Origin: Lachnospiraceae bacterium
GTDB lineage: Bacteria; Bacillota; Clostridia; Lachnospirales; Lachnospiraceae
Assembly (NCBI GenBank): GCA_015057035.1
Contig: SVFC01000002.1
Span: forward strand, 124,001 to 188,000
Reading direction: 5' to 3'
Length of the DNA stretch: 64,000 nt
The notes under the pieces: model-generated
Told to the model about the DNA's origin: nothing
What the model saw: the letters and a program-made list of their open reading frames with translations, nothing else
Database searches by the model: none
In this document: piece after piece, positions 50,501-61,015 of the stretch
How the letters are laid out: each line of letters begins with the position of its first letter
Position numbering within the stretch: the first letter of the stretch is position 1
Position numbers and translations under genes: made by a program

Positions 50501-53500
50501 CGGGAATAAAATATGGATTTACTATTAGTAACCAGTTATTGCCATCCTTAAATATTGCGGATGTGGATTTCGCAAATTCTTATGCAGTTATCGTAAAAGC
50601 AGATGCCAATGGAAATATTACCACAGACGTAGTAAGCGATAATATTGCGCTTATGAGTAATACACAGCAGTCAGTGGCAGTTCCTTACAAAGACGGAGGA
50701 TATGAAACCGGCGTATATGCTATGGTGATTTATCTTGCCCAAAAGGATGGCGGAATGCAGGAATATACCACTTCCTTATTTTTAGTAGACAATGATGCAT
50801 TACCAGAACAGTTTGGCGTAATTGGTTACGACCGTGAGGTATTAGGTGCTTACGACCACGAGGATAATAGAACTAAGATCGACCTTAGCGAAGAGGCAAC
50901 AGAGGGAGACTATCTGACATCGGTTAATGTGGGGGTTGCAACTTCTTCCCATGAGCCAACAATTGTTTACATAGATGGTAAGCCAGCGTTTACAAGAACA
51001 ACTTCCAATGGACTTGGACTCGATGGTATGGTAACGATTACTTTAAGAGCGGAAACAAATGGAACCGTGCTCTTGGGAGAAACCCTAGGTAAGGTTTCGG
51101 GCATCCGTCTGTGGAATCAAGCTAGTAAAAAAGGTAGCGAAGACATCGAGTGGAATATCAATGGAGCATTTGAAAGCGTAATTATTGAAGATACGTTTGT
51201 ACAGGCAGAGTTGGTTTTGGATATGGCAGAGGAGGCTATTGTCAGCGCAGAGACTCTTGCGAATCTAGATTGGAATACCTTTAAGGTAAAACAGGGGCGA
51301 AATGTAATCTGTTATCAGCTGCGCTTGGAAAACGGAAGAATTTCACCAGTCTATACCTTTGAGATTAACTTATATGATGAAGCACCAGAAGTAGAAGTGT
51401 CTTATGCAATGGAGAATGCATTTGACATTACAGATTATATTTATGATGAATATTATGTTCGTAAAATTGTAGGAACCGAATATCAAAGAATTTTGGCAAA
51501 ATCCTATGCATTCCGAGTAGATAGCGCATTTTCTGAAGGCGGTGCCATTACGGTATACCATGCAATTCATAATGGCGATACGGTAAATCCGGAATGGGAA
51601 TATGTGAAAGTGGATCCAAATGGTTCTACTCCAATTGAAACCGAGGAACTTTATGGATATCTAGGTCTGGAGGGTACTCGCGTAGAATACTCCAGAGCAG
51701 AAGGATACACCATGGAAAAGGGTGTTGCTGAATTCTTTATGGTAGTAGATGCGGTTGGTAATGCATACAGCTATTATCCGATTATTAACCGTGATTACAG
51801 TGTGGGAGAAACTATGCAAGATGCGTATGGCTACCCTATTTGGAATGAGGATGACTGGGGAGTCGGCCTGGAAGAAGGCTGTGTTCCGCGTATGACCTGT
51901 TTTACAACGGTGCGCAACATTGGAGAACTGGACGCGACCATAGTGGAACCGGGTGAGGAATACGGATATGGTTCCTCTTATGGCATTGACTTTGGAGAAA
52001 ATTATCCAAAGGAAGTATTTGAAAAGATTTCGGTTACGGTTGATGAAAAGGAAGAATGTTTCTTTGAAGACGTAACGGATACATGGAAACCGGTAATTAA
52101 TTCAGCGGGAATCGTATCCTATGATGGCTTTTCGATGGATATGGAATTCCCTTATGATGCCTCTAAGGCAGAAGGCGAGATGATTACCCATACGGTAGTG
52201 ATTAAGGGCTATATCGGGGATGAACTTGCTGTAGATGCAGAAGGAAACGAGGCAGTTCAAACCTTTACCGTAACGGCTCCAAATGAGAAACCTGCTATTG
52301 TACAGGACGGTACGCCGGAGGTTGGCGAAGCATGGATTTTGGCGAATACCTATTTGTTTGCAGAAGGTATTATGGATGAATACGAATGCAGTTTTGGCTT
52401 GCCAGTATATGCCAACGGAACCTACACCAAAGGTTTTGTTGATATTTTTGGTACTTATTATGAACTGGACGTAGAGATTACAGACATGCCAGCGGATCCG
52501 CTGGTAGACATCTCTACCACAGAGATGACAGCTGATCCAGTGGAAATTATCATTACCAGTGATGGTGGTATTTTTACGATTAGTCCAAATACAGAGCTTC
52601 CTTCTGTAGCAGAGGTAACTGGAGAAGATACCTCTGAACTTAAGATTGTTATGCAGGATAACGGATATTTTGAAGTTATATGTACCTATGAGGATGGCTC
52701 TTTCAAGACAATTGTTATTGATGTAGAGAATATCCATAATGACCCAATTGAGCCAGAAATTGTGTGGAGCTATAGTGAGCATGCAGTTGATAAAACGGAT
52801 AATTCCTACATAGGAGAGGTTACTGCAACACTGATAGACAAAAATGGCTCACCTCTTAAGGATCTTGAGACTGGACTCACACCATCTGTTACCTTTGTTC
52901 CTGGTGGAGAGACCACTTATACCTTTACCAATTATGTGAATATAGTTGGTGTTGTAGGAGAAGAGGTAGAGGTTGTTCTTCCTATTACATTAAAGGAACC
53001 AGAAGAAGTGGTAGAAGATACCTATAACCCAGACGTAGCGGTAACAGGTTTTGCAAAATTCCAGAATCAGACGATTCTCCTGGATGGCGCTTTCCTATAT
53101 GAGGATGAAGCGCGTAAGGAGACTTTGGAGGATGGTAATTCCTTCTTTGCAAATTATGAGGCAATTTACGGAACAGACTATATTTATGACAGCACAGATG
53201 ATTTGGTTAGTCAGGTAGCTTTTGCAGAAAAGTTTATTTTCACATTAGAAATTGGTGATGAAAATGATGTGAAAACCTTTATCGCAAAAGACAAAGACGC
53301 AGGGGCTCCAGATTATGCAACAGGAGCAAGTGATGCAATTGCAGGTGTAAGTCTTGTTGGTCGCACCTTACAGATTACCGCAAGTACAGAATTTGTTCTT
53401 CACCTAGTAGATAGTAAGAATAATTCTACATCGCTGTATTTTAATATAACAAATCTGGGAGATAAGGCGCCAGCTCCAACCGTGACACAGACATTGACGA

Positions 53501-55080
53501 AGAACGGAGATGAGGTAAGGGTATACCTTACAAATCCAAATATTGCTGGTGTAACAGATTTGACTATTACTAATACTGGTGCACAGATTGAGATGGATGC
53601 AACTTCAAGTTTCTATGGAATGCCATATATGTCATTCTCACAGAACTACAAAGATGGTGTAGCTGTGTTCTATTCTTATATGTATTGTGGACAGTTAGTG
53701 GAAGGCTCTGTAATTGTTTACATAACAGAATTTGATGATAGAATTCCACAGGTTATCACAAACCAGTGGTCCGCTAATTATGGTAGCAATAAATATACCA
53801 ATCAGAATATTACGGCACAGTTTGAGTTATCAAAACCAGTGGGTGCGGTGTATCCAGTGGATTCTGAGGGCAATCGCATCTTAGCACCAGAGGGCGTAAC
53901 CATTGTATTTTTGGAAAATAAAGTTACTGTAATTTACGAGAAAAATGCTGAAGCAATCTGCTTGAAAGTGACAGATGCGATTCGTGGCTCTTTGACTAAT
54001 ACAATTGACTTGCCTGCGATTACGACAATAGATAAAACCGCAGCGCAGCTTACAAAGCAGACAGAGTTTAGCAGCAACCACAGAAAACTGTATGTAACAA
54101 TTACTGCAAACGAAACTGTTACATGGCCAGATGGATCGGTTGGTACAACCTACAAATTTACTGCTAGTAAGAATGATGAGTATTCGGTTAAGGTTAGTGA
54201 TAAAGCGGGAAATATTAGCACAATAACCACTAATGTTACTTCATTAATTACAGAAGACTTGACCTTAGCGCTTAGTACAGGTGCTAGTGATGCTACGATA
54301 ATTGATCCAGCCACCTATCAGGTAGATATTGGAGATGCGCTTTATGTGAAAACCAATAGAGCCTCTGTAGTTACCTTGAATGGTAATACAGCAGGGGTGA
54401 ACGTAAGAGAAGGTGTTTGGACAGAGATTGTCATTGAAGAAGATGCGGAAGGCTTATATCCAACCATTCAGGCAATGGACGAATATGGTAATCTGGCAAT
54501 GGTGCAGTTGCTTCAGATTCCAATTAAGGATAGAGTGGCACCAACTATTTTGTTGAACAAAAATCTGGTGTCTGCTTCTTTAGAGGCAACAGCAGAGGAG
54601 TTAGAAGAATTACTTCGAAATAATTATGTTGCATCTGATAATGAGACGGTAGCTAGTAACTTGGTATTCCGATATGAAATTCCAAACGTACAGGTTGCGG
54701 GCACATATGTTGTAACATATTACGTGGAAGACGAAGCAGGAAATGTTGCGTCCACAACAGGATGGATTCGTTTCTTTAAAGGAGAAGAGATTTCTGTTCA
54801 GGTGAACGGAATAAGAGTAGAACGAGATGAAACAATTGTTGTTTCAGCGGGCACTCAGGAGATCACGGTTGTACATAACGGTGAGCCATATAAGGTTGAG
54901 TGGAGAAAAGGTCTTAAATCCCTTGGCCAAATGAAAAATAATGCAAATATTCTTACGGGATATACCGAAGAAACAGAGAAGCATATGACGTTAGAGCTTA
55001 CAGAGGCCGGTTATTATACAATTCTGTTAACAACTCAGGGTAGAGATACCTATCGTCTGGTGATTTACGTGGAAGAATAA
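47584..55080 (+). CDS. Giant cell-surface protein (2498 aa), Ig-like domain repeats
   Basis: N-terminal signal/TM (ISIVLIFAMLIGYVYWDGMEPTQA); many segments with D.AGN.... Ig-like signatures (VRAIDEAGNITEYRSEENVF, YYVEDEAGNVASTTGWIRF). Confidence 0.85.
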   Translation: MGKGYVTRIMKNWKQYRKRGISIVLIFAMLIGYVYWDGMEPTQASEEVLEMPSFQGFHIMPEQIAEDASYYKQYHETNRCWYELGTNAYATNRTGYEVAQKSFTGVYSVLGNNYTSFGPTVSNNPMYSFAVTLGRPYAGSVFAAYSQKDQISMRLAYTKSNRAANAGISYSTNEKAGFIKSDWINMSKRQIGVLSEGIYEIYDVMLVFADLDMPDNANFSIAAIDGAPAIWVDCGEQIRPANYSITKSDLANLQLKLTLVPKLKQSEENAVTAIFEAVEVNNSEGKIGFKALDKAALIEVYGSEGNIPEDMKSAEELLNQEWRIIVVEDHSEEKNYSLVTSVGETELTVTSPITDMAGNPVELEEVLEYKGQTKLYLDAVAPAAVSSVLSGSMIKSDTDEEIAQADMFAGVGDQVSLNLKLSERVYLVDGASQDDVYLVWDVKDAQGNYITTKLQSIQTSEEVNAERVSILVFAPVVLEAGMQGTIKPRELVGSENLVDASNNKMNGSIDGAHPDKQIGVDCTGPEVTIGANVVTKIDTNSEKYYVFPIYISDGDDVDLRNGAGLLTSDGKLVTQYFTVSSSVDVADLKWQFAVTRDANDVTFESEANAITSAKQYEEFEVMSSGNYYLHLYLNAAEKVEISDSILFNLDFMVSDAKNNQSTVTATTLSNMGLDGKAPLLVVTPQAVEVTRDEADENVNNVKFAASLVASDLNAVKELSYQWVNIGEEPTANNWIVVTSGTTVDFTASVDFSLGNVATDVNKVLCVRAIDEAGNITEYRSEENVFSANVERVNARYEIVYDDKKAGGISDIKIFKSVASDGSESGYTRVIVNVGENSYVRVFDSASFMEESYTLLDAEVAEWYQVEIDENTGKYASVSSEKTTLPIDNYYGVLNIQFAASAEDLTPLEDALLADPDDTTLETGRKIEMVYTCLRDDVHNIIFTDVKDSAGNVLNISGTSENGVDYYKINQNFAGIKYGFTISNQLLPSLNIADVDFANSYAVIVKADANGNITTDVVSDNIALMSNTQQSVAVPYKDGGYETGVYAMVIYLAQKDGGMQEYTTSLFLVDNDALPEQFGVIGYDREVLGAYDHEDNRTKIDLSEEATEGDYLTSVNVGVATSSHEPTIVYIDGKPAFTRTTSNGLGLDGMVTITLRAETNGTVLLGETLGKVSGIRLWNQASKKGSEDIEWNINGAFESVIIEDTFVQAELVLDMAEEAIVSAETLANLDWNTFKVKQGRNVICYQLRLENGRISPVYTFEINLYDEAPEVEVSYAMENAFDITDYIYDEYYVRKIVGTEYQRILAKSYAFRVDSAFSEGGAITVYHAIHNGDTVNPEWEYVKVDPNGSTPIETEELYGYLGLEGTRVEYSRAEGYTMEKGVAEFFMVVDAVGNAYSYYPIINRDYSVGETMQDAYGYPIWNEDDWGVGLEEGCVPRMTCFTTVRNIGELDATIVEPGEEYGYGSSYGIDFGENYPKEVFEKISVTVDEKEECFFEDVTDTWKPVINSAGIVSYDGFSMDMEFPYDASKAEGEMITHTVVIKGYIGDELAVDAEGNEAVQTFTVTAPNEKPAIVQDGTPEVGEAWILANTYLFAEGIMDEYECSFGLPVYANGTYTKGFVDIFGTYYELDVEITDMPADPLVDISTTEMTADPVEIIITSDGGIFTISPNTELPSVAEVTGEDTSELKIVMQDNGYFEVICTYEDGSFKTIVIDVENIHNDPIEPEIVWSYSEHAVDKTDNSYIGEVTATLIDKNGSPLKDLETGLTPSVTFVPGGETTYTFTNYVNIVGVVGEEVEVVLPITLKEPEEVVEDTYNPDVAVTGFAKFQNQTILLDGAFLYEDEARKETLEDGNSFFANYEAIYGTDYIYDSTDDLVSQVAFAEKFIFTLEIGDENDVKTFIAKDKDAGAPDYATGASDAIAGVSLVGRTLQITASTEFVLHLVDSKNNSTSLYFNITNLGDKAPAPTVTQTLTKNGDEVRVYLTNPNIAGVTDLTITNTGAQIEMDATSSFYGMPYMSFSQNYKDGVAVFYSYMYCGQLVEGSVIVYITEFDDRIPQVITNQWSANYGSNKYTNQNITAQFELSKPVGAVYPVDSEGNRILAPEGVTIVFLENKVTVIYEKNAEAICLKVTDAIRGSLTNTIDLPAITTIDKTAAQLTKQTEFSSNHRKLYVTITANETVTWPDGSVGTTYKFTASKNDEYSVKVSDKAGNISTITTNVTSLITEDLTLALSTGASDATIIDPATYQVDIGDALYVKTNRASVVTLNGNTAGVNVREGVWTEIVIEEDAEGLYPTIQAMDEYGNLAMVQLLQIPIKDRVAPTILLNKNLVSASLEATAEELEELLRNNYVASDNETVASNLVFRYEIPNVQVAGTYVVTYYVEDEAGNVASTTGWIRFFKGEEISVQVNGIRVERDETIVVSAGTQEITVVHNGEPYKVEWRKGLKSLGQMKNNANILTGYTEETEKHMTLELTEAGYYTILLTTQGRDTYRLVIYVEE

Positions 55081-55102
55081 TGCACTATTTTAGGAGGTAG
55101 CA

Positions 55103-58100
55103 ATGAAAAAATTATTCAAGAGAATGCTGGCAATGGCTTTAGTAGCAGTTACACTTGTTACTGCAGTTCCAACTATGCTGTATGCGGATGAAAGAGTGCT
55201 TGCAAATGGAAGTGAAGTCGAGGCTGGTGCAGAAAAAGTAAAATTATCAGATGAATATATGGGGATAACAGTTTCAACCGACAACGGTGGCTTTTTAATA
55301 GCCACCGTTAGCGGAAATAAATTGGAGAAATCTGATGATAACAAGAATCTTTTATATCCATCTGCGGAATATGATACTTCTTATACCTCTATCCGTGTTA
55401 CTCGTACAGATGGAAGCGTAGAAGATTATATATTTGGACGCGACTATGGTTTTTTAGGATTAGATAGTTCTGATGTAGTGATTACCAGAACGGGAAATTC
55501 TATCGTTGCCACATGGAGTGTCAAGGATATTACAGTTACACAGAGTTTAGGACTTTTGGATGAAGCTGCTTCACAGCATGGAATGGTATCCATTAATTAT
55601 GCTGTTACAACAAACAGTGACGATGTGGCAAATGTAAAAATCCGTATTATGTTAGATACTGCACTTGGTGATAAAGATTATGGATATTATCAGGTGCCAA
55701 ATAGTTTGAATGAATATTCATCTATTACTAATGAAATGCTTTTGGATAATACAGGAGAGCATGCATACAATAATACATTATTTGCAATTGACGATCCAAA
55801 ATCTCCAGGAGTAAATGCATATACCGTTGACGTTGCAGTTGGTGGAGAAATGATCAAACCATACCAAGTAGCATTTGGACACTGGAACAGTCTTGCTTCA
55901 AGTGTTTTTGATTTTACACCGGATCCATCCCTGGATTTTACCAATCAGTACAACGCGCAGTATATGACTGCAGATAGTGCATATGCACTGTATTACGATT
56001 TAGGTGCTGTGGCAAAGGATGCAACAGTGAATATGTCCACATATTACGGCGTATACTCCAATTCGTCCGTAAGTGAGAATGAAGATGTTGCAATTAACTT
56101 TTCTTCTTTGCCAGCGTCTATGACTTTTAATGAAGATCAGAGTGCGTATGTTTCCCAAGTGGAAAATGGAAGAGAAGGAGACATCAAGCTTCAGCTTCTT
56201 GTAGAAAATATTGGAGAAGAGGCATTAAAAGATATTACATTAGTCGTAAAAACTATGAATAATGTAACACCTTATGAGGATTGGAACTTTGATAATCTGG
56301 GAGAACCAGATTCCAACTATACAGAAGTAAGAAGCGATATTCAGCCAGGAGAAGAGGCAGCATTTGACATCTATTTTAATGTAACTCAGCTTCCTGCGAG
56401 TGAGTATAGACGTTTTGAAGTATTGTGTTATAAAGGAACTGCGCTTACCGAAGCAAATCTTCTGGGAAGTCGAGAGTTCTATCTGTTTTGTCCAGGTGTT
56501 TTAGGTGAAGTAGTTGTATTTCACACGATTTCCCCACAGGTAATATATTGTGAAGGAACACGTCATATTTATATTTCGGGACAAAACATTGGTTTATTGA
56601 AGGATACAACAGCATATACCACTATTCTGCGTCCGGTTGCAGGTGGAGATGATGTAGTGCTTCCTTCAAAAAATGTGATTGTAGATAGCACACACAATTC
56701 AATGCAGTTGGTCGTTGATACAGAGATGATTCCAGGAGCCTACCAGGTGATTTTTGACTGGGTGGAACAAGGAAAAGAAGATACCACGGCTACAGCACTG
56801 CAGTTTCAGGTTTCAAGTAAACCGAAGTATGTTCAGCCAACCTATGGCGTAGTGACCATTGAAAAAGCGGAAGATTTCACGGAGGCTGATCCTAAATATA
56901 AAGTGGGCATCTATGGTACAGAAAAAGAGTATAGAGAGAAAGTAACGGATCCTAATAATACGGTTTATCTTGAATTCCGTGGCAATTTTGGTGTTGAGTA
57001 TGATGAGGATGGAAATATCAAGGAAGTTAAGGCTGCTACTCAGAAGGACGTATTAGGTAATGTTACTGGATCAATTAGTATTAGTAACGTAATAGATGTA
57101 AAAGAAGGTATTGTAACGCTTTTAATCGAAGATTACGGAATGGATTCCCAGAGTATCTTTATAGATATTGATGGAAAGTTATATACAGCAAAAGCTAATA
57201 CCAAAATTTGGGATGGAGTTTGTACCATTACTCCATTTGAAAATGGCAATTTAAACACTCTGCTTCAGTATAAGCAGGATGGCTCAGAAGTAACCGATGT
57301 TGAAAATGTCACAGCAAATACCAATGCAATTACTTTGGTTTGGCCAGGCGCAGCAAGTGCTGCTCAGACATTGGCGGGAATGGTATTTGAATTTAGATAT
57401 TGTGAGTTCGGTATGATTGCTACCGAACCAGGTAGTGTAACTGATTCAACCCCAAAGGAAAGAATCGTTTCTTTTGGTGCACAATTATCACCAAGTTTCT
57501 TACTTCCAAAGAACTTTGACTGGGGTGGAAGACAGCTTTCTACCAAGGAAGCAGCACAAATTAAGCTGGCGAAGGAAAATTATACAGCGAGACAGCTTTG
57601 GGATATGGAAGGTAAATATCGTGCTGATCAAGCGGCTTGGAGAGAAGCACAGAGAGGTACACTTAATCTCTATGTAGATAATATCATCTTTGGTAGCAGA
57701 GGTTTCATCGGATTTGCTGCTGCTATAGAGTTAGGGCTCCCTTCTTATGTTGATGGTATGCCAGAAATCCATGGAACTTTAGATTTAAAAATTCTGCCAG
57801 CTTTGGATTATTGGCAGGTTGGAATTGAAGGAGAAGCGGATTTAGTAGCACTTAAAATCGAGGCGGCTCTTACTCTGAAGAAGGCATACGGTGGCGTACC
57901 AGGAGTTGATAAGATTTATTTCTACGTGGAAGGATCCACACCAGGTATTAACGTGGATGCCCATGGTATTTTCTGGATTCGAGGACTTGGTGGTGGAATC
58001 GACAACGTTTACGATACAATATATGCAGTTAGTAAAGTTCCACCAATTAGTTTATTGCTTTCAGGAAAATTTGCTTTGTTTGCTGTATTGGAAGCAAGAG

Positions 58101-61015
58101 CTGATTTGGAACTTGGTTTACGTGGTTTTTCCGTTGAACTCTCAGAAGTTGGTGTTAGTGGAATTACTTTGATTGACAGACTTGGTTTATCTACCTATTG
58201 GTATCCAGAATTAAAGTTACGTGCGTCTTTGGCGGTTGATATTCTTGATATCATAGAAGGAGGCGGATATATTGCCTTAGAGAAAAACTATGAAACGGAT
58301 AAGTTTTTCTGGGAAGGCTTCGTAACAGCATCAGTAAAAACACCAGATATTCCGCTATTCGGTTCTATTACAGTCGGTAGTGCATCACTGGGCTTAAATC
58401 CAGATAAAGTATGGGGTGCACTTCAGGTAATTGGAATTGATATGGGCGTTACCTATTACTGGGGTGGAGATGTGGATTTTGGCTTCGGAAAATACGATGC
58501 GCCAGAACCAACATATCCAATTGCATTATTGACGGCACCAGTAGGTATCGATGAAAAGACCGGGGAAACAATATATATGTGCCTTGGTACAAATGCAACG
58601 GCACTAGAAACATCTGTTACAAGCAGTGTAGATCGTATGAGTCATACGATTTCCCTTGGTGGATATAAGGCAGCTCGTGATATTTTGCTTAATGTAAAAT
58701 ACACAGCAGACACCCTTGAAGAAGCTCAGGCTATTGCAAAAGGAGAGATTAACAGCAATGCAGGATTGAAACTGGTTGCAGTAGATGATGAAACGGTAGT
58801 TTATCCTCTTCAGTGGTTAGATAATTCTAAAAATGCGGAAGAACAGGCAGATGCGAATGCAATTTTCTCCTACGATGAAGAAAATAAACAGGCTTCTGTA
58901 AGTATCTCTATTACAGAAGAGGAATACTATGCTCATGATTGGAAGCTTGTTTCTTCGGTAGGTACAGACGTAACATTGTATGAGATGGCAAAGATGGCAT
59001 CTATGGATACTGTTGCCTATACATACAATGATAGCAATGATGAAATCACTTTAGAGTGGACTGGATATCAGTTAGAAGATATGGATTCATTATCAGCGTA
59101 TGCTATTGATGAAGACGGCAATAGCTATCCTTTATATCAGACAGAGGACTATGCTGTTATTTCTGGTGGTTTGGCAAATGCTACTAGTGGTTCTGTTACT
59201 TTTAAGGTGCCAGGTTCCCTTCCAAGTGGCAACTATACAATTCAGGTTGTTGCCAATAGCGAAGCAAATAGTATCTGTAGTATTGTAGATGGTACTACAA
59301 GCTTTGATTATGTAAATCCAAATCAGCCGGGTGCGCCTACGATTGATGGTGTGACTTTAGGTGGAGATTATAGTATTGATGCGGATGTAACAGCATCAGA
59401 TGCTATTGCAGACGGATACATTGTTACTATTTATGAAAAGCAGGAAGCAGGTGGCGCAACAGAGTGGATTGAGTCTTCGCTTGGAAATCAATGGATTGAA
59501 GCTAATGAGGATGGAACATTGCCTACAACACTTACCATTGGTGGACAGTATGAAACAGTTGTTTATGTTGATGCAGAGGGAAATGTTGTATCAGCAGAAG
59601 AAGCTGTGGGAAGAAATGATGTGACAGAAAAGACTGTTACCGTGGGGCTTGCAGCGGATAAGACCTATCGAATTGGTGTAGTGGCATATAATCAGGATGA
59701 AGAGGGCAATGAATTGCTTTCGAAAGAAGTATATAGCGACGAAATCCTTATGGTAGCACCAGTGAAGCCAAACGTTACAATCACAGCAGAAAATGCAACA
59801 AATCTTGCAGATTCTACAGGCGCTACAGACACAATTGACTATGTTACAACAAGTCAGGTGGATTTTGTGGTTAATGCAGATATGGCAGTAAGTGGTCAGT
59901 GGAGCCTTGATGATGGTGCACAGACAGGCGAATTTGCTGCAAGTAATACTTCTACCATCCGTCTGGGGGCAACAGAGGAAACCGCATTAGAGGATGGAGA
60001 ACATAATATTACTTTAACTGGAACCAATGAGAATGGAGATGCTTTTGTCTCTGTATATCGTTTCTATGTAAAAACAACGGCTCCTCGTTTACAGTTAAGT
60101 AGTCCATATACAGGCTCATTTTTTGGCGAGACAGTTACGGTAACAGGTCTTGGTGATCCAGGAACAATCGTTTATGTACTCTTAGATGATGTTGCTGCCG
60201 GTAGTGTGGTAGTAGATGAGAATAGTGAGTTTGAAATCACTGTCTCAATGGATAAGACGAAGTATAGTCAAAAACTTTCTGTATATGCGAAGAATGAGTT
60301 GGGAACATGTGGAACTCAGTATGATATGCAACTTGTTAATGAAATGGTACGTGCAGAAGATGTTTCTCTTGCTATTTATATTGATGGAAAGGATTATACC
60401 AATAAGATAGTTCCAGCAGGAACGAAAGGTGCAGTGGAACTTCGCGTGGTAACAAATGGACAGAGCTTGACAATCCCTGCAAATAGTTTGCTTGGAGACC
60501 AGGCAGAATGGGATTTATTCGTTGCAGAAGGAGATGCATCTCTTGTGGATATGTATCTTACAACAGACAGCGATGTTAATGGTATGCTCAAGGTTCAGTT
60601 TGAAAACTATGATGTTGCAACGGTACTCGGTGGTAACAAGGAAACAAGAAATCTTCAATATACTGTAAGACTTCCAGAAGTAGATGAAACTGATGGATTT
60701 ACAATCACTGCATTATCAGATACAACGGTTACATATGGCGGTAGTTTCTTGTTCAAGGTTGAAATTAAAGAGGGATATGTTGTTACGGATAACTTTGTAG
60801 TTAAGGTTGATGGAACCATTATAGAACCAAATGCAAATGGTGTATATGCGGTTAACAACATATTTGAGGATATTACCATCACGGTAGAAGGTATCGAAAA
60901 AGAGGTGGAAGATATAGTTCCTACAGGCGATTTGCCTTCCGGTGGAATCTGGTGTCTATTTGGAATATTCCTTTTAGTACTGGTAATGATGAAAAAAATG
61001 AAAAACCAAGCGTAG
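55103..61015 (+). CDS. Giant cell-surface protein (1970 aa) with C-terminal membrane anchor
   Basis: Signal peptide (MLAMALVAVTLVTAVPTMLYA), C-terminal VPTGDLPSGGIWCLFGIFLLVLVMMKKMKNQA. Confidence 0.85.
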   Translation: MKKLFKRMLAMALVAVTLVTAVPTMLYADERVLANGSEVEAGAEKVKLSDEYMGITVSTDNGGFLIATVSGNKLEKSDDNKNLLYPSAEYDTSYTSIRVTRTDGSVEDYIFGRDYGFLGLDSSDVVITRTGNSIVATWSVKDITVTQSLGLLDEAASQHGMVSINYAVTTNSDDVANVKIRIMLDTALGDKDYGYYQVPNSLNEYSSITNEMLLDNTGEHAYNNTLFAIDDPKSPGVNAYTVDVAVGGEMIKPYQVAFGHWNSLASSVFDFTPDPSLDFTNQYNAQYMTADSAYALYYDLGAVAKDATVNMSTYYGVYSNSSVSENEDVAINFSSLPASMTFNEDQSAYVSQVENGREGDIKLQLLVENIGEEALKDITLVVKTMNNVTPYEDWNFDNLGEPDSNYTEVRSDIQPGEEAAFDIYFNVTQLPASEYRRFEVLCYKGTALTEANLLGSREFYLFCPGVLGEVVVFHTISPQVIYCEGTRHIYISGQNIGLLKDTTAYTTILRPVAGGDDVVLPSKNVIVDSTHNSMQLVVDTEMIPGAYQVIFDWVEQGKEDTTATALQFQVSSKPKYVQPTYGVVTIEKAEDFTEADPKYKVGIYGTEKEYREKVTDPNNTVYLEFRGNFGVEYDEDGNIKEVKAATQKDVLGNVTGSISISNVIDVKEGIVTLLIEDYGMDSQSIFIDIDGKLYTAKANTKIWDGVCTITPFENGNLNTLLQYKQDGSEVTDVENVTANTNAITLVWPGAASAAQTLAGMVFEFRYCEFGMIATEPGSVTDSTPKERIVSFGAQLSPSFLLPKNFDWGGRQLSTKEAAQIKLAKENYTARQLWDMEGKYRADQAAWREAQRGTLNLYVDNIIFGSRGFIGFAAAIELGLPSYVDGMPEIHGTLDLKILPALDYWQVGIEGEADLVALKIEAALTLKKAYGGVPGVDKIYFYVEGSTPGINVDAHGIFWIRGLGGGIDNVYDTIYAVSKVPPISLLLSGKFALFAVLEARADLELGLRGFSVELSEVGVSGITLIDRLGLSTYWYPELKLRASLAVDILDIIEGGGYIALEKNYETDKFFWEGFVTASVKTPDIPLFGSITVGSASLGLNPDKVWGALQVIGIDMGVTYYWGGDVDFGFGKYDAPEPTYPIALLTAPVGIDEKTGETIYMCLGTNATALETSVTSSVDRMSHTISLGGYKAARDILLNVKYTADTLEEAQAIAKGEINSNAGLKLVAVDDETVVYPLQWLDNSKNAEEQADANAIFSYDEENKQASVSISITEEEYYAHDWKLVSSVGTDVTLYEMAKMASMDTVAYTYNDSNDEITLEWTGYQLEDMDSLSAYAIDEDGNSYPLYQTEDYAVISGGLANATSGSVTFKVPGSLPSGNYTIQVVANSEANSICSIVDGTTSFDYVNPNQPGAPTIDGVTLGGDYSIDADVTASDAIADGYIVTIYEKQEAGGATEWIESSLGNQWIEANEDGTLPTTLTIGGQYETVVYVDAEGNVVSAEEAVGRNDVTEKTVTVGLAADKTYRIGVVAYNQDEEGNELLSKEVYSDEILMVAPVKPNVTITAENATNLADSTGATDTIDYVTTSQVDFVVNADMAVSGQWSLDDGAQTGEFAASNTSTIRLGATEETALEDGEHNITLTGTNENGDAFVSVYRFYVKTTAPRLQLSSPYTGSFFGETVTVTGLGDPGTIVYVLLDDVAAGSVVVDENSEFEITVSMDKTKYSQKLSVYAKNELGTCGTQYDMQLVNEMVRAEDVSLAIYIDGKDYTNKIVPAGTKGAVELRVVTNGQSLTIPANSLLGDQAEWDLFVAEGDASLVDMYLTTDSDVNGMLKVQFENYDVATVLGGNKETRNLQYTVRLPEVDETDGFTITALSDTTVTYGGSFLFKVEIKEGYVVTDNFVVKVDGTIIEPNANGVYAVNNIFEDITITVEGIEKEVEDIVPTGDLPSGGIWCLFGIFLLVLVMMKKMKNQA

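Noticed and set aside
52102-52782. 226-aa minus-strand ORF inside the giant surface gene
   Set aside because: Antisense to a long, well-supported coding frame; Cys/Tyr/Ile-rich translation typical of antisense frames
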